A model generated the notes under the pieces. That model saw only the letters and a list, made by a program, of their open reading frames with translations. It had not been told where the DNA came from and ran no database searches. Positions 28,719 through 39,530 of a DNA stretch of 64,000 nt are shown here, one piece after another. The position numbers were made by a program, and so were the translations under genes. Source of the DNA: Hyphomicrobium denitrificans 1NES1 (GTDB lineage: Bacteria > Pseudomonadota > Alphaproteobacteria > Rhizobiales > Hyphomicrobiaceae); the NCBI RefSeq assembly GCF_000230975.2, contig NC_021172.1:3286001-3350000 (forward strand). Reading direction: 5' to 3'. Numbering within the stretch: the first letter of the stretch is position 1; the number at the start of each line of letters is the position of its first letter.

Positions 28719-29795
28719 TTAAGCTGCGGAGCCTTCTCCGTGCATCCAGGCTAAGCCAAGCTCCCACGCCACGGAAAGAATGATCGATCCGACAAAGAGA
28801 CCAATAACTCCATGGGCGATCATTCCGCCGATAGCACCGATGATGATCAGTAGCATCGGCGCGGAGAGACCACGTGCCATAACGATTGGCCTCAAAAAAT
28901 TGTCGATCAGTCCGACAGGAACCATGTAGATAGTGAAGAGAAGTGCATGTGCTGTTTCTTGGGTCAGCCAACTCCAGATAATAATGGGCAGAAAAAGAAC
29001 TGCCGGGCCGATCTGAATGATCCCGAGAACAAGCGACGCGAAAGCGAAAATGCCCGCACCGGGCACGCCTGCCACGAGAAAACCTATTCCCGCTAGAAAG
29101 GATTGCAGCAGAGCCACGCCGATGATTCCGCGAGACACGTTGCGGATCGTTGCGCCAGCCAACTGCACCATCTCCGTGCCACGTGGCTTCAGCACGCGTT
29201 CCAATATCTGAGCAATGAAATCGACAAGCTTTGGGCCCGGGCAAAAGAGGAAGCCCGAAATAACAATCGAGAGCAAGAATTCAAGCAATCCGACTAAGAC
29301 GTTCGACGCCGCTTTGAGTAGCCAACCAACCATGGGCTTCAACACTGGCGCTAACGCGGCAAGCTGCGCGCCAATATCTGTCACGGAGCGTAGCCAGAAT
29401 TGATAGATTTGTTTGCCGGCTATTGGCCATTGCTTGACCGATTCCGGAGGTAATGGGATCGATAAGCCGCTCTCGAATTTTTCGGCGACGAAATCGACTC
29501 CATTGAGTAGACCGAAGCCAAGCCACACCACTGGCGCAAGTATGACAAACATACAAAGCAACGTCACGAGTGCTGCGGCGAGCTTCTCATTATCAAGCCA
29601 ATGCTCGAGCCAGCGAAATACAGGGTAAAGAGCCACAGTCAAAATGGCGCTCCATACCAAAATGGTGAGGAACGGGGCAACGATTGCGAAAGACCAATAA
29701 GCAAGCAACCCAAGCAAGCCGACACGGATGGCAATATCAACACCCTCGGCACGTAAGGCTGTTCGTTCCTCCTGCCTATCACTCTCGATGGGCAT
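28719..29795 (-). CDS. AI-2E family transporter (PerM/TqsA-like permease)
   Basis: 358-aa membrane protein with the AI-2E family pattern: paired helices at the start, RVLKPRGTEMVQLAGATIRN in the middle, GVPGAGIFAFASLVLGIIQIG, and the C-terminal block IVMARGLSAPMLLIIIGAIG. Members export diverse small molecules or act as Na+/H+ antiporters. Regarded as part of the accessory stress block by position only. Confidence 0.88.
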   Translation of the reverse strand: MPIESDRQEERTALRAEGVDIAIRVGLLGLLAYWSFAIVAPFLTILVWSAILTVALYPVFRWLEHWLDNEKLAAALVTLLCMFVILAPVVWLGFGLLNGVDFVAEKFESGLSIPLPPESVKQWPIAGKQIYQFWLRSVTDIGAQLAALAPVLKPMVGWLLKAASNVLVGLLEFLLSIVISGFLFCPGPKLVDFIAQILERVLKPRGTEMVQLAGATIRNVSRGIIGVALLQSFLAGIGFLVAGVPGAGIFAFASLVLGIIQIGPAVLFLPIIIWSWLTQETAHALLFTIYMVPVGLIDNFLRPIVMARGLSAPMLLIIIGAIGGMIAHGVIGLFVGSIILSVAWELGLAWMHGEGSAA

Positions 29796-30181
29796 CGGTC
29801 GAATTCCAATTGGCGATTCTGCAATTAGACAGCTTGCTTGTCGAAACGATGCTTTGGCTTAGGATCACTTCAACTAAGCATCGGGTTAAAGCGCAATGAT
29901 AGCCTACTCATCAGTATCAGGCCATCCTCAAAGCCCACGGTCGTCCGCGTTGGAACAGGCGGCAAAGGCAACATAGCGCGGCTTGTGCTTGGCTCTGTTT
30001 CGAGCAGCGTAGTTGCTCACGCGCACTGCCTGTAACGGCCACAAGATAACGGAAAGCGCTCGGCATGCCTGCTCTTATTACACGGCGTGGAAAATGTTGC
30101 GCGATGGGAATTAGAATATAAGCGCCGAGATCACTTCATATATTGCGCTTAATCGTTGATATTCCGGTATCGCGCCGTGTA
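29796..30181. other. Intergenic region upstream of the permease, downstream of the RND gene
   Basis: About 385 bp, moderately AT-rich, with no gene, RNA or strong hairpin that I can support. Confidence 0.4.
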
Positions 30182-33100
30182 TTACGCAACCGGTTTAATA
30201 TTCGGCTTTGCCGCTGGACGAGTCGAAGGTCTGAATTTCTCGCGTATGGCTTGGAAGGTGACGTAAAGAGACGGAATCGCGAATATTCCGATGAAAGATG
30301 CAGCTATCATTCCGCCGAAGACTGGTGTTCCGACATTTCGGCGCGCGAGCTCGGATGCTCCGACTGCGACGACAAGAGGAAGCAATCCCAGAATAAAGGC
30401 AAAGGAGGTCATCATCACCGGACGGAAGCGCAGGCGACTTCCCTCCGTGGCGGCTTCATCGAGCGCGACCCCTCGCTCGCGTTGTTCTTTTGCGAACTCG
30501 ACAATCAATATGCCGTTCTTGGCGGCGAGCCCGATAAGGACGACCATGCCGATCTGTCCATAGAGATCGAGTGTCAATCCCCCGATCACGATGGCTGCAA
30601 AAGCCCCGCACACGCCGACGCTAACGGAGAGAAGCACCGGCACCGGAATGGTCCAACTTTCATAGAGAGCCACCAGGAACAGGTAAGCAAAAAGTAACGC
30701 AAACCCGAGTATGAGTGCGGTTTTTCCTTCGGCTCGTTTCTCCTGGAATGCCGTATCCGTCCATTCCCCGGCATATCCATCCGGCAGCGTGCGTGCGGCG
30801 ACAGCCTCCATCGCATTCAGCGCTTGGCCTGAGGATACTCCCGCTGCAGGCGAACCCTGGACCGTCACGGCGCGAAGGTTGTTATAGCGAATGATCGATG
30901 GCGGACCGACGACGGTTCGAACCTCGACAAGACTGCGCATCGGGATCATCTGGCCTTTGCCGTTGCGTACGTTGATCCGGTAGAGATCGTCGATGCTTGA
31001 ACGATCTGCAGCATCCGCTTGAACCTGGACCTGCCAGGTGCGGCCATACAGGTTCATGTTGTTGACGAAATATCCGCCGAGCGACGCCTGCAATGCTTGA
31101 AACACGTCGTTGAGCTTAACGCCCAGGATCTGCGCCTTGTTGCGGTCGATATCGAGGTAGAGTGAGGGATTCGTTGCCGAAAAAGTGCTGAACACGCGGT
31201 CGAGTTTCAGATCCTGATTGGCGGCGACAAGCAAACCACGCAAAACCTGCGCCAAGGCTTTCGGGTCTCCCCCGCGAAGATCCTGTAGGACATACGCGAA
31301 GCCCCCGCCGGAACCGAGGCCGATGATCGGAGGCGGGGCCAGGGGCACGACCGTGCCTCCGGGAATCCCGCGGAATTTGGGACCGAGACGTTCGATCAGC
31401 GAACGCACGCCCAGCGAGCGATCCTTGCGTTCCTCGAACGGCTTTAACGTCACGACCATGAACGCAGCATTCGACTGCGAAAAGTTATCGATAAAATTCA
31501 GTCCGATGACTGAGGTCACGTCCTGGACGGCTTCTTCGCCCTTGAGGATGGCTTCAGCCTTTCGCACGACATCGATCGTGCGACCGACCGATGCGCCGCC
31601 GGGAAGCTGTGCGAGCACAAACAATGCACCCTGGTCGTCTTCCGGGAGGAAACCGGTCGGGGTCATCTTGGCCAAACCATAGGTGCCCGCCAATGAGATA
31701 CCCGCGAGCGCGAGACCGATCAGAGAAATTCGCAACAGGCGCGCAACGGCCGCCCCATAGGCGTCGCGCACATAGTCGATCGCCCGCATGACCGCGCCGA
31801 TCGGGCCTCGTCTCGGTCCATGATGTGGCTTGAGGAGAATGCCGCATAAAGCTGGCGAGAGCGTAAGTGCATTGATCGCCGAGAGAAACATCGAAACGGC
31901 AATCGTCACCGCGAACTGGCGAAAGAGTTCTCCGGAGATACCCGGAATAAAGGCGACGGGCACAAAGACGGATAGCAGAACCAACGTTATGGCGATGATC
32001 GGCGCCGTGATTTCGGCCATGGCTTTTTTGGTGGCCTCGGCCGGCGACAGCTCCGGATGTTCCTCCATTACGCGCTCGACGTTTTCGACAACGACGATTG
32101 CATCGTCGACCACGATTCCAATCGCCAGCACAATTGCCAGCAATGAGACCGTGTTTGCGGAATATTCTATCGCCAGCAGGACAATAAATGTGCCGATCAA
32201 GCTGACCGGAACCGCCAGCGTCGGTATTAGCGTAGCGCGGACACTTCCTAGAAAGAGGTAGACGACGAGCACCACAAGAATGAAAGCCTCGATCAGCGTT
32301 TTGCGCACCTCATGGATGGTGTCCGTCACGAACTGCGTCGGGTCATAGGTAACCTTCCACGCCATGTCGTCCGGAAACCGCTTCTCGGCCGTTTCAAGCT
32401 TGGTGCGCACCGCTTTCAGGGTGGTGATCGCATTGGCCCCTGGCGACTGGTAGATCGCAACAACGGCGGCGGGCCCCCCATTGAAGAGAGTATCGCGATC
32501 GAGATTTGCTGCTCCCAGCTCAAGTCGGGCAACGTCGCCCAACCGCAGCACCGAGCCATCAGGGTTTGTCCGCAGCACGATCTTCTCAAAATCGGCAACG
32601 CTATTGAGGCGGCCTTTCGTCTGGATGTTGAGTTGGAGCTGTTGATCGTTCGATATCGGCCGTGCACCGATACGACCGACGGCGGCCTGGACGTTTTGAG
32701 CCTGGATCGCATTGATGATGTCACCCGTTGTCAGTCCCAATCCGGTCAGTCTATCGGTTTTGACCCAGGCCCGCATCGCGTAGTCTTGCGGGCCCCAAAG
32801 CACCGCGTCACCAACGCCCGGAGTGCTCTTGATTTGATCGAGCAGATTGATCGTGACGTAGTTGGATAGAAAAAGCGGATCGTAGCTATGCTTGGGCGAG
32901 TAAAGCGCTACCACCCCAAGCAAGGCTGAGGATTTCTTCTTGACGGACACGCCCTGGCGCTGAACCTCGGGCGGCAAGCTCGACAGCGCAACCTGCACGC
33001 GATTGTTGACGTTGACGGTATTGATATCTGGGTTGGTGCCAAGCTCGAAGGAGCAGATCAGCGTATAGCTGCCGTCGTCTCCGCTGACGCTCTTCATGTA

Positions 33101-33331
33101 GATCATTTTGTCGACGCCGACGACCTGCGCTTCGATGGGTTGCGCGATCGAAGTGTCGACAACGGATGAATTGGCTCCCGGATACGTCGTCGTCACCTGC
33201 ACTTGCGGCGGAACGATATCCGGGTATTGAGCAAACGGGATTGCGTAGAGCGCTAGGATGCCGGCTATCGTCGTGACGATCGCGATGACAATGGCAAGTC
33301 TCGGGCGATCAACGAAGATAGAGGATAACAT
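30182..33331 (-). CDS. RND efflux transporter, inner-membrane pump subunit (AcrB/HAE1 family)
   Basis: 1049 aa, the usual size. The N-terminus ([35 protein letters not shown]) and the TM4 proton-relay aspartates ([18 protein letters not shown]) are diagnostic of the hydrophobe/amphiphile RND pumps. It is coupled to the membrane-fusion gene upstream (3-base gap, with GGAG inside that gene's end). No outer-membrane channel is encoded nearby, so a separate TolC-like partner must be used. Confidence 0.94.
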   Translation of the reverse strand: MLSSIFVDRPRLAIVIAIVTTIAGILALYAIPFAQYPDIVPPQVQVTTTYPGANSSVVDTSIAQPIEAQVVGVDKMIYMKSVSGDDGSYTLICSFELGTNPDINTVNVNNRVQVALSSLPPEVQRQGVSVKKKSSALLGVVALYSPKHSYDPLFLSNYVTINLLDQIKSTPGVGDAVLWGPQDYAMRAWVKTDRLTGLGLTTGDIINAIQAQNVQAAVGRIGARPISNDQQLQLNIQTKGRLNSVADFEKIVLRTNPDGSVLRLGDVARLELGAANLDRDTLFNGGPAAVVAIYQSPGANAITTLKAVRTKLETAEKRFPDDMAWKVTYDPTQFVTDTIHEVRKTLIEAFILVVLVVYLFLGSVRATLIPTLAVPVSLIGTFIVLLAIEYSANTVSLLAIVLAIGIVVDDAIVVVENVERVMEEHPELSPAEATKKAMAEITAPIIAITLVLLSVFVPVAFIPGISGELFRQFAVTIAVSMFLSAINALTLSPALCGILLKPHHGPRRGPIGAVMRAIDYVRDAYGAAVARLLRISLIGLALAGISLAGTYGLAKMTPTGFLPEDDQGALFVLAQLPGGASVGRTIDVVRKAEAILKGEEAVQDVTSVIGLNFIDNFSQSNAAFMVVTLKPFEERKDRSLGVRSLIERLGPKFRGIPGGTVVPLAPPPIIGLGSGGGFAYVLQDLRGGDPKALAQVLRGLLVAANQDLKLDRVFSTFSATNPSLYLDIDRNKAQILGVKLNDVFQALQASLGGYFVNNMNLYGRTWQVQVQADAADRSSIDDLYRINVRNGKGQMIPMRSLVEVRTVVGPPSIIRYNNLRAVTVQGSPAAGVSSGQALNAMEAVAARTLPDGYAGEWTDTAFQEKRAEGKTALILGFALLFAYLFLVALYESWTIPVPVLLSVSVGVCGAFAAIVIGGLTLDLYGQIGMVVLIGLAAKNGILIVEFAKEQRERGVALDEAATEGSRLRFRPVMMTSFAFILGLLPLVVAVGASELARRNVGTPVFGGMIAASFIGIFAIPSLYVTFQAIREKFRPSTRPAAKPNIKPVA

Positions 33332-33334
33332 CCT

Positions 33335-34441
33335 TCAACTCCGATCTTGGAGTTGAGGGGTGGGCGTCGCGATTACAGCTGTGCCGGGGCGCACGCTCTG
33401 CAATCCGTCGACAATAACCTGCTCTCCTCCGCTCAAGCCTTCCTCAATGACAATATTGGTGCCTCCGCTTTCGCCGCCGGTCCTTACCCTCCTGATAGCC
33501 GCTTTTCCTTCATCCACGACGAATACGTATGTCCCTTGCTGATCCGCGATGAGCGCCGACTGCGGGATGACGACTTTTTCCACCGGCTTTCCGGCTTTAA
33601 TCGATACATGGACGAGCTGCCCGTCGACGAGCGCGCCCTTCGGATTCGGAAAGGAGGCACGAACGAGTACGGTATCGGTCGTCCGATTGACCGTAACGTC
33701 GACAAAATTGACTGTACCCTCCTGGTCGTACTTGCTGAGGTCGGCGAACCGCAAACTTGCTTTCAACTGGGTGACGTCGAGCTGTTGTCCCGTTTGCTGC
33801 AAACGCAGAAATTCGCGTTGACTGACGGGGAACGTAACGTACATGGGGTCCTGACTGACGATGATCGTCAAAGGCCCGCTTTCGGGGCTTACGACATTCC
33901 CCTTGGTGACGTTCGTTCGACCAATTTTCCCGGTCACCGGAGCAACAATATCAGTGTAGCTGAGGTTGATCTTGGCCGTGTCGAGGTTTGCCTGATCGAT
34001 AAGAATTGTGCCCTTGGCTTGTTCATCGGCGGCGCGTGCCTGGTCTCGGGCAACGGCCGAACCAACATTTCTCTCATACAATTCTTCAGCACGTTGCAGC
34101 TGGACTTCGCTCAATACTTTGGCGGCCTTACTCCGGTCGAGCGCGCCTGCGGCCTCTCCAACCGCGGCCTGAAACAGGCCCTTCTCAATTTTGTAGAGGG
34201 AAGCGCCGGCTTGGACTAAATCCCCTTCCTTGAATTCGACCGCTTCCAGGTAACCGGTGACACGCGCCTTGATCTCAACCCGGTCGATTGCCTCGATACG
34301 TCCGACGAAATCCAGTGATTTGGCGATTGGCTTACGCTCGGCGGCTACGACGCCGACGGAGACTTGTTGAGGAGCAGACTGAGAAAAGGCCAAGGTAGAC
34401 ATAAAATAAAGCGCAACGACTAGAGCTAATTTGCTGCGCAT
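33335..34441 (-). CDS. RND efflux periplasmic adaptor (membrane fusion protein)
   Basis: 368 aa with an N-terminal signal (LALVVALYFMSTLAFSQ), a biotinyl-lipoyl-like domain (RVEIKARVTGYLEAVEFKEG), an alpha-hairpin (around residues 95-140) and a beta-barrel (DIVAPVTGKIGRTNVTKGNV). First gene of the efflux operon, start supported by GGAGCAGGAG. No dedicated regulator gene lies next to it. Confidence 0.92.
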   Translation of the reverse strand: MRSKLALVVALYFMSTLAFSQSAPQQVSVGVVAAERKPIAKSLDFVGRIEAIDRVEIKARVTGYLEAVEFKEGDLVQAGASLYKIEKGLFQAAVGEAAGALDRSKAAKVLSEVQLQRAEELYERNVGSAVARDQARAADEQAKGTILIDQANLDTAKINLSYTDIVAPVTGKIGRTNVTKGNVVSPESGPLTIIVSQDPMYVTFPVSQREFLRLQQTGQQLDVTQLKASLRFADLSKYDQEGTVNFVDVTVNRTTDTVLVRASFPNPKGALVDGQLVHVSIKAGKPVEKVVIPQSALIADQQGTYVFVVDEGKAAIRRVRTGGESGGTNIVIEEGLSGGEQVIVDGLQSVRPGTAVIATPTPQLQDRS

Positions 34442-34567
34442 GCTCCTGCTCCATAATCACGATAAGCGTCGTGGAGGCCCGCGACTGGAAAATTCTAGTT
34501 AGTAAACGAGGAACTACGTAGAGACAGAAGGTCTATGTCGCTTGCCGCGACATTAAATTAGGTCCTA

Positions 34568-34828
34568 CTAGAGTTGATGATTGAATCGCGCACCAATTCT
34601 ATCGAGAGCCCATCCAACGATTAGGATGTTGGCTACACCGGTCACGCACCACAGCAAAAACGTCCAAGCGCCTCTAATTGCGCATTCTGATCTGCCTGCT
34701 GTCGTCCAACACCATGCGCGCTCGATGTAGAGTGTCATTTCGCGAGTGGCGATGCCCCATAATAGGATAACGAGCACCAAGATTATGGCACCCAAAACAA
34801 CTCCAAACGCTTGCTTGAAGATGGACAC
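34568..34828 (-). CDS. Small two-TM hypothetical protein
   Basis: 86 aa with two hydrophobic helices (GVVLGAIILVLVILLWG and AWTFLLWCVTGVANILIVGW). GTG 34828 is preferred because AAGGA lies 6 bases upstream; the frame extends to a TTG at 34858. Two Cys in the loop (AWCWTT, SECAIR) could be a pair. Function unknown. The AT-rich 34859-35138 gap behind it holds promoters only, as far as I can see. Confidence 0.6.
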   Translation of the reverse strand: MSIFKQAFGVVLGAIILVLVILLWGIATREMTLYIERAWCWTTAGRSECAIRGAWTFLLWCVTGVANILIVGWALDRIGARFNHQL

Positions 34829-35138
34829 GCTATAGTCCTTTTGGCGGTATGCTAGCAAAAACCCGCGCTGGCGCCAAGGGGCGTCTAATAGGTGTCGTGC
34901 TTGCCAGTGGCTCGACAGATCAAACTCGTCAGCAAAGCATCAAGCAAACATCACTACACAAACTGTTGGACGCTGAATTGATAGCGGCTTAGTATTAGCA
35001 CGAGATAGCTAAATAAATTTTAGCCTACTTTATTATCGATTGGCTTCGTTAAATTTTAGGGCAAGCGCCCCTTAATTAGAAATGGAAGCACCGACATTAC
35101 GCGAAAGAGCAACATCCCATATGTGATGGATTCGTAAA

Positions 35139-36617
35139 ATGCGGATAACATCGGCGGCCTTTCGATGTCTGATAATCGCAGTGGCTTCCCTGCTAATTGT
35201 TGTTCCACTAATTAATGTTGCGAAGGCAGAGGAAGCACAACAAGAACAGACAGAGCAGAAACTGAAGCCGGAGCAGCTTGAGCAGCTCGTGGCGCCAATT
35301 GCGCTTTATCCAGACTCGCTGCTTTCGCAAATCCTCATGGCTTCCACATACCCGCTTGAAGTCATTCAGGCCTATCGATGGACGAAATCGAATCCCAAAA
35401 CAAAAGGTAAGGCCCTTGAAGACACCATGCAGGCTCAGCCATGGGATGCCAGCGTCAAGTCTCTCGCGGCATTTCCACCTGTCTTAGCAATGCTGAACGA
35501 TAAGCTGGACTGGACCCAGCAGCTCGGTAACGCCTTTCTCGCCCAACAAGCCGATGTTCTGACTGCCGTGCAAACCCTTCGCGAGCGCGCTGATCAAGCA
35601 GGCAATCTCAAGACGACGAAGCAGCAGAAGGTGACCAAGTCATCGAGCGGATCGCAATCCTACATAGAGATTGAGCCGCAGGATCCATCGGTCGTGTACG
35701 TCCCCGCCTACGATCCCAATGAAATCTATGGAACTTGGCCTTATCCATCTTATCCACCCGATTACTGGTATCCTCCAGGCTACATTGCAGGTCCTGGAAT
35801 TTGGTGGGGCTCAGGCATCCTAGCCGGGGCCGTTCTCTGGGGAATCGCCAACTGGCCGAGGGCCGAGCTCTGGATCAACGCTAACCGATATAATCAATGG
35901 AATCGTACTAACATTGGCAATGGGAGATGGGAGCATAATGTTGCCCATCGAAGAGGCGTGCCGTACGCCAACAGACGTCTCAACGATCAGTTTCGCCGAC
36001 CGTACCAAGGAAACTTCTCGGCGGCCCGGGAACAGTTCCGAGGTCGAGCTGAGGCGGGTCGGGCGGCGTTAGCAGGTGCTGCAGGTGGTGCATTTGCCGG
36101 ACAAGCGCTCAAGAATCGCCCGTCGCAACGGCCTGCCCGTTCCGGTCAAAACACTCGGCCGAGGGCGACAGCCTTCGATCGAGGAGGTGGAGGGCCGAGC
36201 GCGCGACGCGCCAGTGCCCGGGGTCGATCTAGCCGTGCGGCGTCATTCAATCGCGGTGGCGCAAGGAACTTTCGAGGCGGCGGTGGAGGATTCCGCGGCG
36301 GTGGATTCCGAGGTGGTGGTTTTCGTGGCGGCGGGTTCCGGGGTGGTCGACGTTCGGATATCAGGGTCAAGCACGATATCGTTTTCCTTGGCCGGCTTTC
36401 GAACGGATTGGGCCTTTATCGGTTCGCGTACAATGGCAGTTCAAAACTCTATGTCGGCGTGATTGCTCAAGAAGCTTTGAAAATCATGCCGCAAGCCGTT
36501 GCGCACGATCGGGACGGGTATCTGGTCGTTGATTACAGCGAACTCAGCGTGCCTTTCCAGACTTACGATCACTGGATCGCTGCGGGGGCACGGCTGCCAA
36601 AGCTTAATCCGCATTAA
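35139..36617 (+). CDS. DUF3300 exported protein with Gly/Arg-rich linker and S74-chaperone-like tail
   Basis: 492 aa. A signal peptide is followed by the DUF3300 domain (QLEQLVAPIALYPDSLLSQI; SVVYVPAYDPNEIYGTWPYP). A basic low-complexity stretch then contains four tandem FRGGG units (about residues 385-408). The last roughly 85 residues (SDIRVKHDIVFLGRLSNGLG, then YVGVIAQEALKIMP, GYLVVDYSEL) resemble the peptidase S74/intramolecular chaperone domain of phage tail proteins. Operon with DUF2950 (19 bp gap). Confidence 0.85.
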   Translation: MRITSAAFRCLIIAVASLLIVVPLINVAKAEEAQQEQTEQKLKPEQLEQLVAPIALYPDSLLSQILMASTYPLEVIQAYRWTKSNPKTKGKALEDTMQAQPWDASVKSLAAFPPVLAMLNDKLDWTQQLGNAFLAQQADVLTAVQTLRERADQAGNLKTTKQQKVTKSSSGSQSYIEIEPQDPSVVYVPAYDPNEIYGTWPYPSYPPDYWYPPGYIAGPGIWWGSGILAGAVLWGIANWPRAELWINANRYNQWNRTNIGNGRWEHNVAHRRGVPYANRRLNDQFRRPYQGNFSAAREQFRGRAEAGRAALAGAAGGAFAGQALKNRPSQRPARSGQNTRPRATAFDRGGGGPSARRASARGRSSRAASFNRGGARNFRGGGGGFRGGGFRGGGFRGGGFRGGRRSDIRVKHDIVFLGRLSNGLGLYRFAYNGSSKLYVGVIAQEALKIMPQAVAHDRDGYLVVDYSELSVPFQTYDHWIAAGARLPKLNPH

Positions 36618-36635
36618 CGTGCGAGGATTCTGCCG

Positions 36636-37595
36636 ATGTCTCAATTCAAGTGGTCGCACAATTCTCTCTGCTCGCTAGCGTTGCTTTCTTTCGTGGTCCT
36701 GCTTGCACTCTCGTTTCAGCTGGCAGCCGCAGAGGCGAGCCGAAAGGCATTCGCCACGCCCGAGGACGCCGTCAAATCGCTCGTCGATGCCGTAAAGGCA
36801 AATGACGAACAAGAGCTCATTTCCATACTCGGCCCATCGTTGAAGGAGTGGATCGAGTCCGGCGATCCCATCGCTGATCGCGAAGCCAGAGAAAAGTTCG
36901 TGGCTGACTACGAACAGAACAAGGAAATAGATACCAGTGAGGCGGGCAAAGCGATCCTGGTTATTGGAGAAGATGAATTTCCGTTCCCGATACCGCTCGT
37001 GAAAACGAACGACCAATGGACTTTTGACCCCGAGCAAGGCAAGCAGGAAATCATTGATCGACGCGTCGGCACGAACGAACTCGACACGATCGAAACATTG
37101 TTGGCAATAGTGGATGCGCAAAACGATTATGCCGAGCTCAATCCACTCGGCAAGGGCGCGCCCGAATATGCGCGCCGGTTCATCAGCTCTCCAGGGAAAC
37201 ATGACGGCCTTTACTGGCCGTCAAATCGATCGGAAGCGCAAAGCCCGCTAGGCACGCTTGTTGCCGAAGCCGCAACAGCAGGATATCAGCCGACCACAGA
37301 AGGTGGCGAGTCGTCGAAAAACCCATACCACGGCTACTATTTCCGAATGCTCACAGCCCAGGGCTCTCACGCTCCCGGTGGCGCATATTCCTATCTCGTC
37401 AACGGCCGGATGATCGGAGGATTTGCAGTAATCGCTTGGCCGGCAAAATATGGTGCCTCTGGGTATAAGACTTTCATGATCAATCAGGACCAGACAGTCT
37501 ACGAAACAGATCTAGGAACAAACACCGCAGCCGAGGTGAAAAAAATTCGCACATTCGATCCCGATAAAAGCTGGAAAAGGATCGATACGAATTAG
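36636..37595 (+). CDS. DUF2950 exported protein
   Basis: 319 aa with a signal peptide (SLALLSFVVLLALSFQLAAA). The body matches DUF2950: FATPEDAVKSLVDAVKANDE, FDPEQGKQEIIDRRVGTNEL, then YHGYYFRMLTAQGSHAPGGA near the C-terminus. DUF3300 and DUF2950 genes are commonly adjacent; their joint role in the envelope is unknown. GAGGA precedes the ATG. Confidence 0.9.
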   Translation: MSQFKWSHNSLCSLALLSFVVLLALSFQLAAAEASRKAFATPEDAVKSLVDAVKANDEQELISILGPSLKEWIESGDPIADREAREKFVADYEQNKEIDTSEAGKAILVIGEDEFPFPIPLVKTNDQWTFDPEQGKQEIIDRRVGTNELDTIETLLAIVDAQNDYAELNPLGKGAPEYARRFISSPGKHDGLYWPSNRSEAQSPLGTLVAEAATAGYQPTTEGGESSKNPYHGYYFRMLTAQGSHAPGGAYSYLVNGRMIGGFAVIAWPAKYGASGYKTFMINQDQTVYETDLGTNTAAEVKKIRTFDPDKSWKRIDTN

Positions 37596-37734
37596 TGCGA
37601 GACGCGGGTCGCAATAGGTCGACACCCGTCTAGTGGAAGATACCAATGAGCGTAGGCAGACAGATTGCATTGATTTCACTGGCGGCAAAGAGTGCCATGG
37701 ACTGAGCGTACTGTGTATCCAATGTGAGGTTGAA

Positions 37735-38520
37735 ATGAAATTAATTAGCTTGTTTTCGAAAATCCATTTGATCCAATTTCTTTCTCTTTTGCTTTTGAGC
37801 GCACCCTGGACAGCCCCATGCCTCGCGGAAAACGGGATACCCAAAGCCACCGACCAAGCGGTTGAGGATGATACACGCAAAGCGTTCACGCATCTGGACG
37901 ATTATCTAAAAAACAACGCGATCAAGTTCACCACATCATACGATGCACAAAGCATTTCACTTGGTACATCGCGAGGTGCGGCGCGATTTTATGTCGAACG
38001 TCCGAACTTATTGCGCCTCGAACTTTCTGGTGACGGTTTCTCGTACTTGATGATCTCCGACGGCAAAGTCTTCACCATCTACGATGAGAAAAAGAAGAAG
38101 TACGCGCAGCGGCCCGCAACCGAACGACCGATAGAGGCCGTGAACCTATTTACTGGATTAGCCGCGTTCCAAGCGCGAGTACCGCAATTTTTCGGGTTGG
38201 TTGGCGACGTTGCGAACGGCAACATCGAGCTGAAAGTCACAAAAGTGGGTGTAGACCGCGTTGGTGGCTTGGCGTGTGTTCGATACGATATGCAATACGT
38301 GTCCCAGGCAGATTCCGACAAATGGACGGTTTGGCTCCGCGCGGATGGTGTGCCACTTCCGTGCAAGACTTTCATCGAGAGCTCCGATGAAGGCAGCAAG
38401 CAAACCAATCTGTACAATTGGGAAAACAAGGCTCCGCAATCCGAAAAATACGTCTTTGTCCCACCGAGCGGTAGTACGGAGGTCGGCATCAGCGAACTAT
38501 CTCTGCGACCGCTCCAATGA
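37735..38520 (+). CDS. DUF2092 periplasmic protein
   Basis: 261 aa. ATG 37735 (GAGG upstream) gives a signal peptide (FLSLLLLSAPWTAPCLA); the longer frame to 37633 is not protein-like. The body (DGFSYLMISDGKVFTIYDEK; DSDKWTVWLRADGVPLPCKT) is DUF2092, a LolA-like beta-fold family. It probably belongs with the DUF3300/DUF2950 pair, 140 bp upstream, in an envelope function. Confidence 0.82.
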   Translation: MKLISLFSKIHLIQFLSLLLLSAPWTAPCLAENGIPKATDQAVEDDTRKAFTHLDDYLKNNAIKFTTSYDAQSISLGTSRGAARFYVERPNLLRLELSGDGFSYLMISDGKVFTIYDEKKKKYAQRPATERPIEAVNLFTGLAAFQARVPQFFGLVGDVANGNIELKVTKVGVDRVGGLACVRYDMQYVSQADSDKWTVWLRADGVPLPCKTFIESSDEGSKQTNLYNWENKAPQSEKYVFVPPSGSTEVGISELSLRPLQ

Positions 38521-38547
38521 AATGTCTTGTTCCGGCGCCATCGATTC

Positions 38548-39375
38548 TTAGTGCGGTTCGGGAATAAATTTGAATGAGTGTGTTTCGCGTTCCGAAGGAG
38601 CGGCGACGTGCCGCTTCGGAAGCTTGACCTTCTCGCGCTTTATGTCCGTGTAAGGAATGCGACTAAGAAGATGCTCTATTATATTCAGCCGCGCCTTTCT
38701 TTTATCGTCAGATCGCGCGACGTACCAAGGCGCCCAAGGGGTGTCTGTCGCCGCAAACATTTCATCCCGGGCCCGCGAATAGTCATCCCAACGGGTGTAA
38801 GACTTCAAATCCATCTTGGATAGTTTCCAGATTTTTCGCCCGTCATCGATCCGTGCTTCAAGACGGCGCGTCTGTTCATCGGCGCTTACTTCCAGCCAGT
38901 ACTTAATCAGGATAACTCCAGAGTCGATGATGGCCTTCTCGACGTCGGGCACGATTTTCAAAAATCGCTCGGCCTGTTTTTCCGAGCAGAATTCCATTAC
39001 GCGCTCGACACCTGCGCGGTTGTACCAACTGCGATCGAAAATTACGATTTCCCCACCCGCCGGCAGGTGTGGAAGATAGCGCTGAATGTACATTTGAGAT
39101 TTTTCCCGCTCGGTTGGAGCGGGAAGCGCAATCACACGGAAAATTCGAGGACTCACTCTTGCTGTTATGGCTTTGATGGTTCCGCCCTTGCCGGCTCCAT
39201 CGCGCCCTTCAAACAAGACGCAAATTTTCTTTCCTTCGCGCCGGACCCACTCCTGCAGCTTAACGAGCTCTACGTGAAGACGCTTCAGCTCACGCTCATA
39301 GTCCTTGCGTTTGAGTTTTTTTTCGGCAGGAGCTTCTTCATCAACGTGCGCTTCCGCGCTTCTACTTTTTTCCAT
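38548..39375 (-). CDS. ppk2: Polyphosphate kinase 2 (PPK2 family)
   Basis: 275 aa. Walker A GRDGAGKGG at residues 57-65, Walker B with Asp114 (VIFDRSWYNRAGVERV), and the lid-like TRRLEARIDDGRKIWKLS are all typical. PPK2 enzymes move phosphate between polyphosphate and nucleoside di- or monophosphates; single-domain length suggests class I. The N-terminal 30 residues are a charged extension. Convergent with DUF2092. Confidence 0.92.
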   Translation of the reverse strand: MEKSRSAEAHVDEEAPAEKKLKRKDYERELKRLHVELVKLQEWVRREGKKICVLFEGRDGAGKGGTIKAITARVSPRIFRVIALPAPTEREKSQMYIQRYLPHLPAGGEIVIFDRSWYNRAGVERVMEFCSEKQAERFLKIVPDVEKAIIDSGVILIKYWLEVSADEQTRRLEARIDDGRKIWKLSKMDLKSYTRWDDYSRARDEMFAATDTPWAPWYVARSDDKRKARLNIIEHLLSRIPYTDIKREKVKLPKRHVAAPSERETHSFKFIPEPH

Positions 39376-39530
39376 GTCGACCCCAGTCGAGCTGAGTTCT
39401 TTAAAATCGCAAATTTAAAATGCCGAACCAATTTCGCCTATCTGAGCCGCGTTAAAAAGGTGCCTAACGTTTAACGTCTATAAATTTCGATATTGCATCG
39501 CGGCGAGTACCGATAATCGATGCGTTAAGC

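Noticed and set aside
36280..36365. Short tandem repeats that look CRISPR-like or satellite-like
   Set aside because: They are in-frame codons for the FRGGG units of the DUF3300 protein; there are no spacers.
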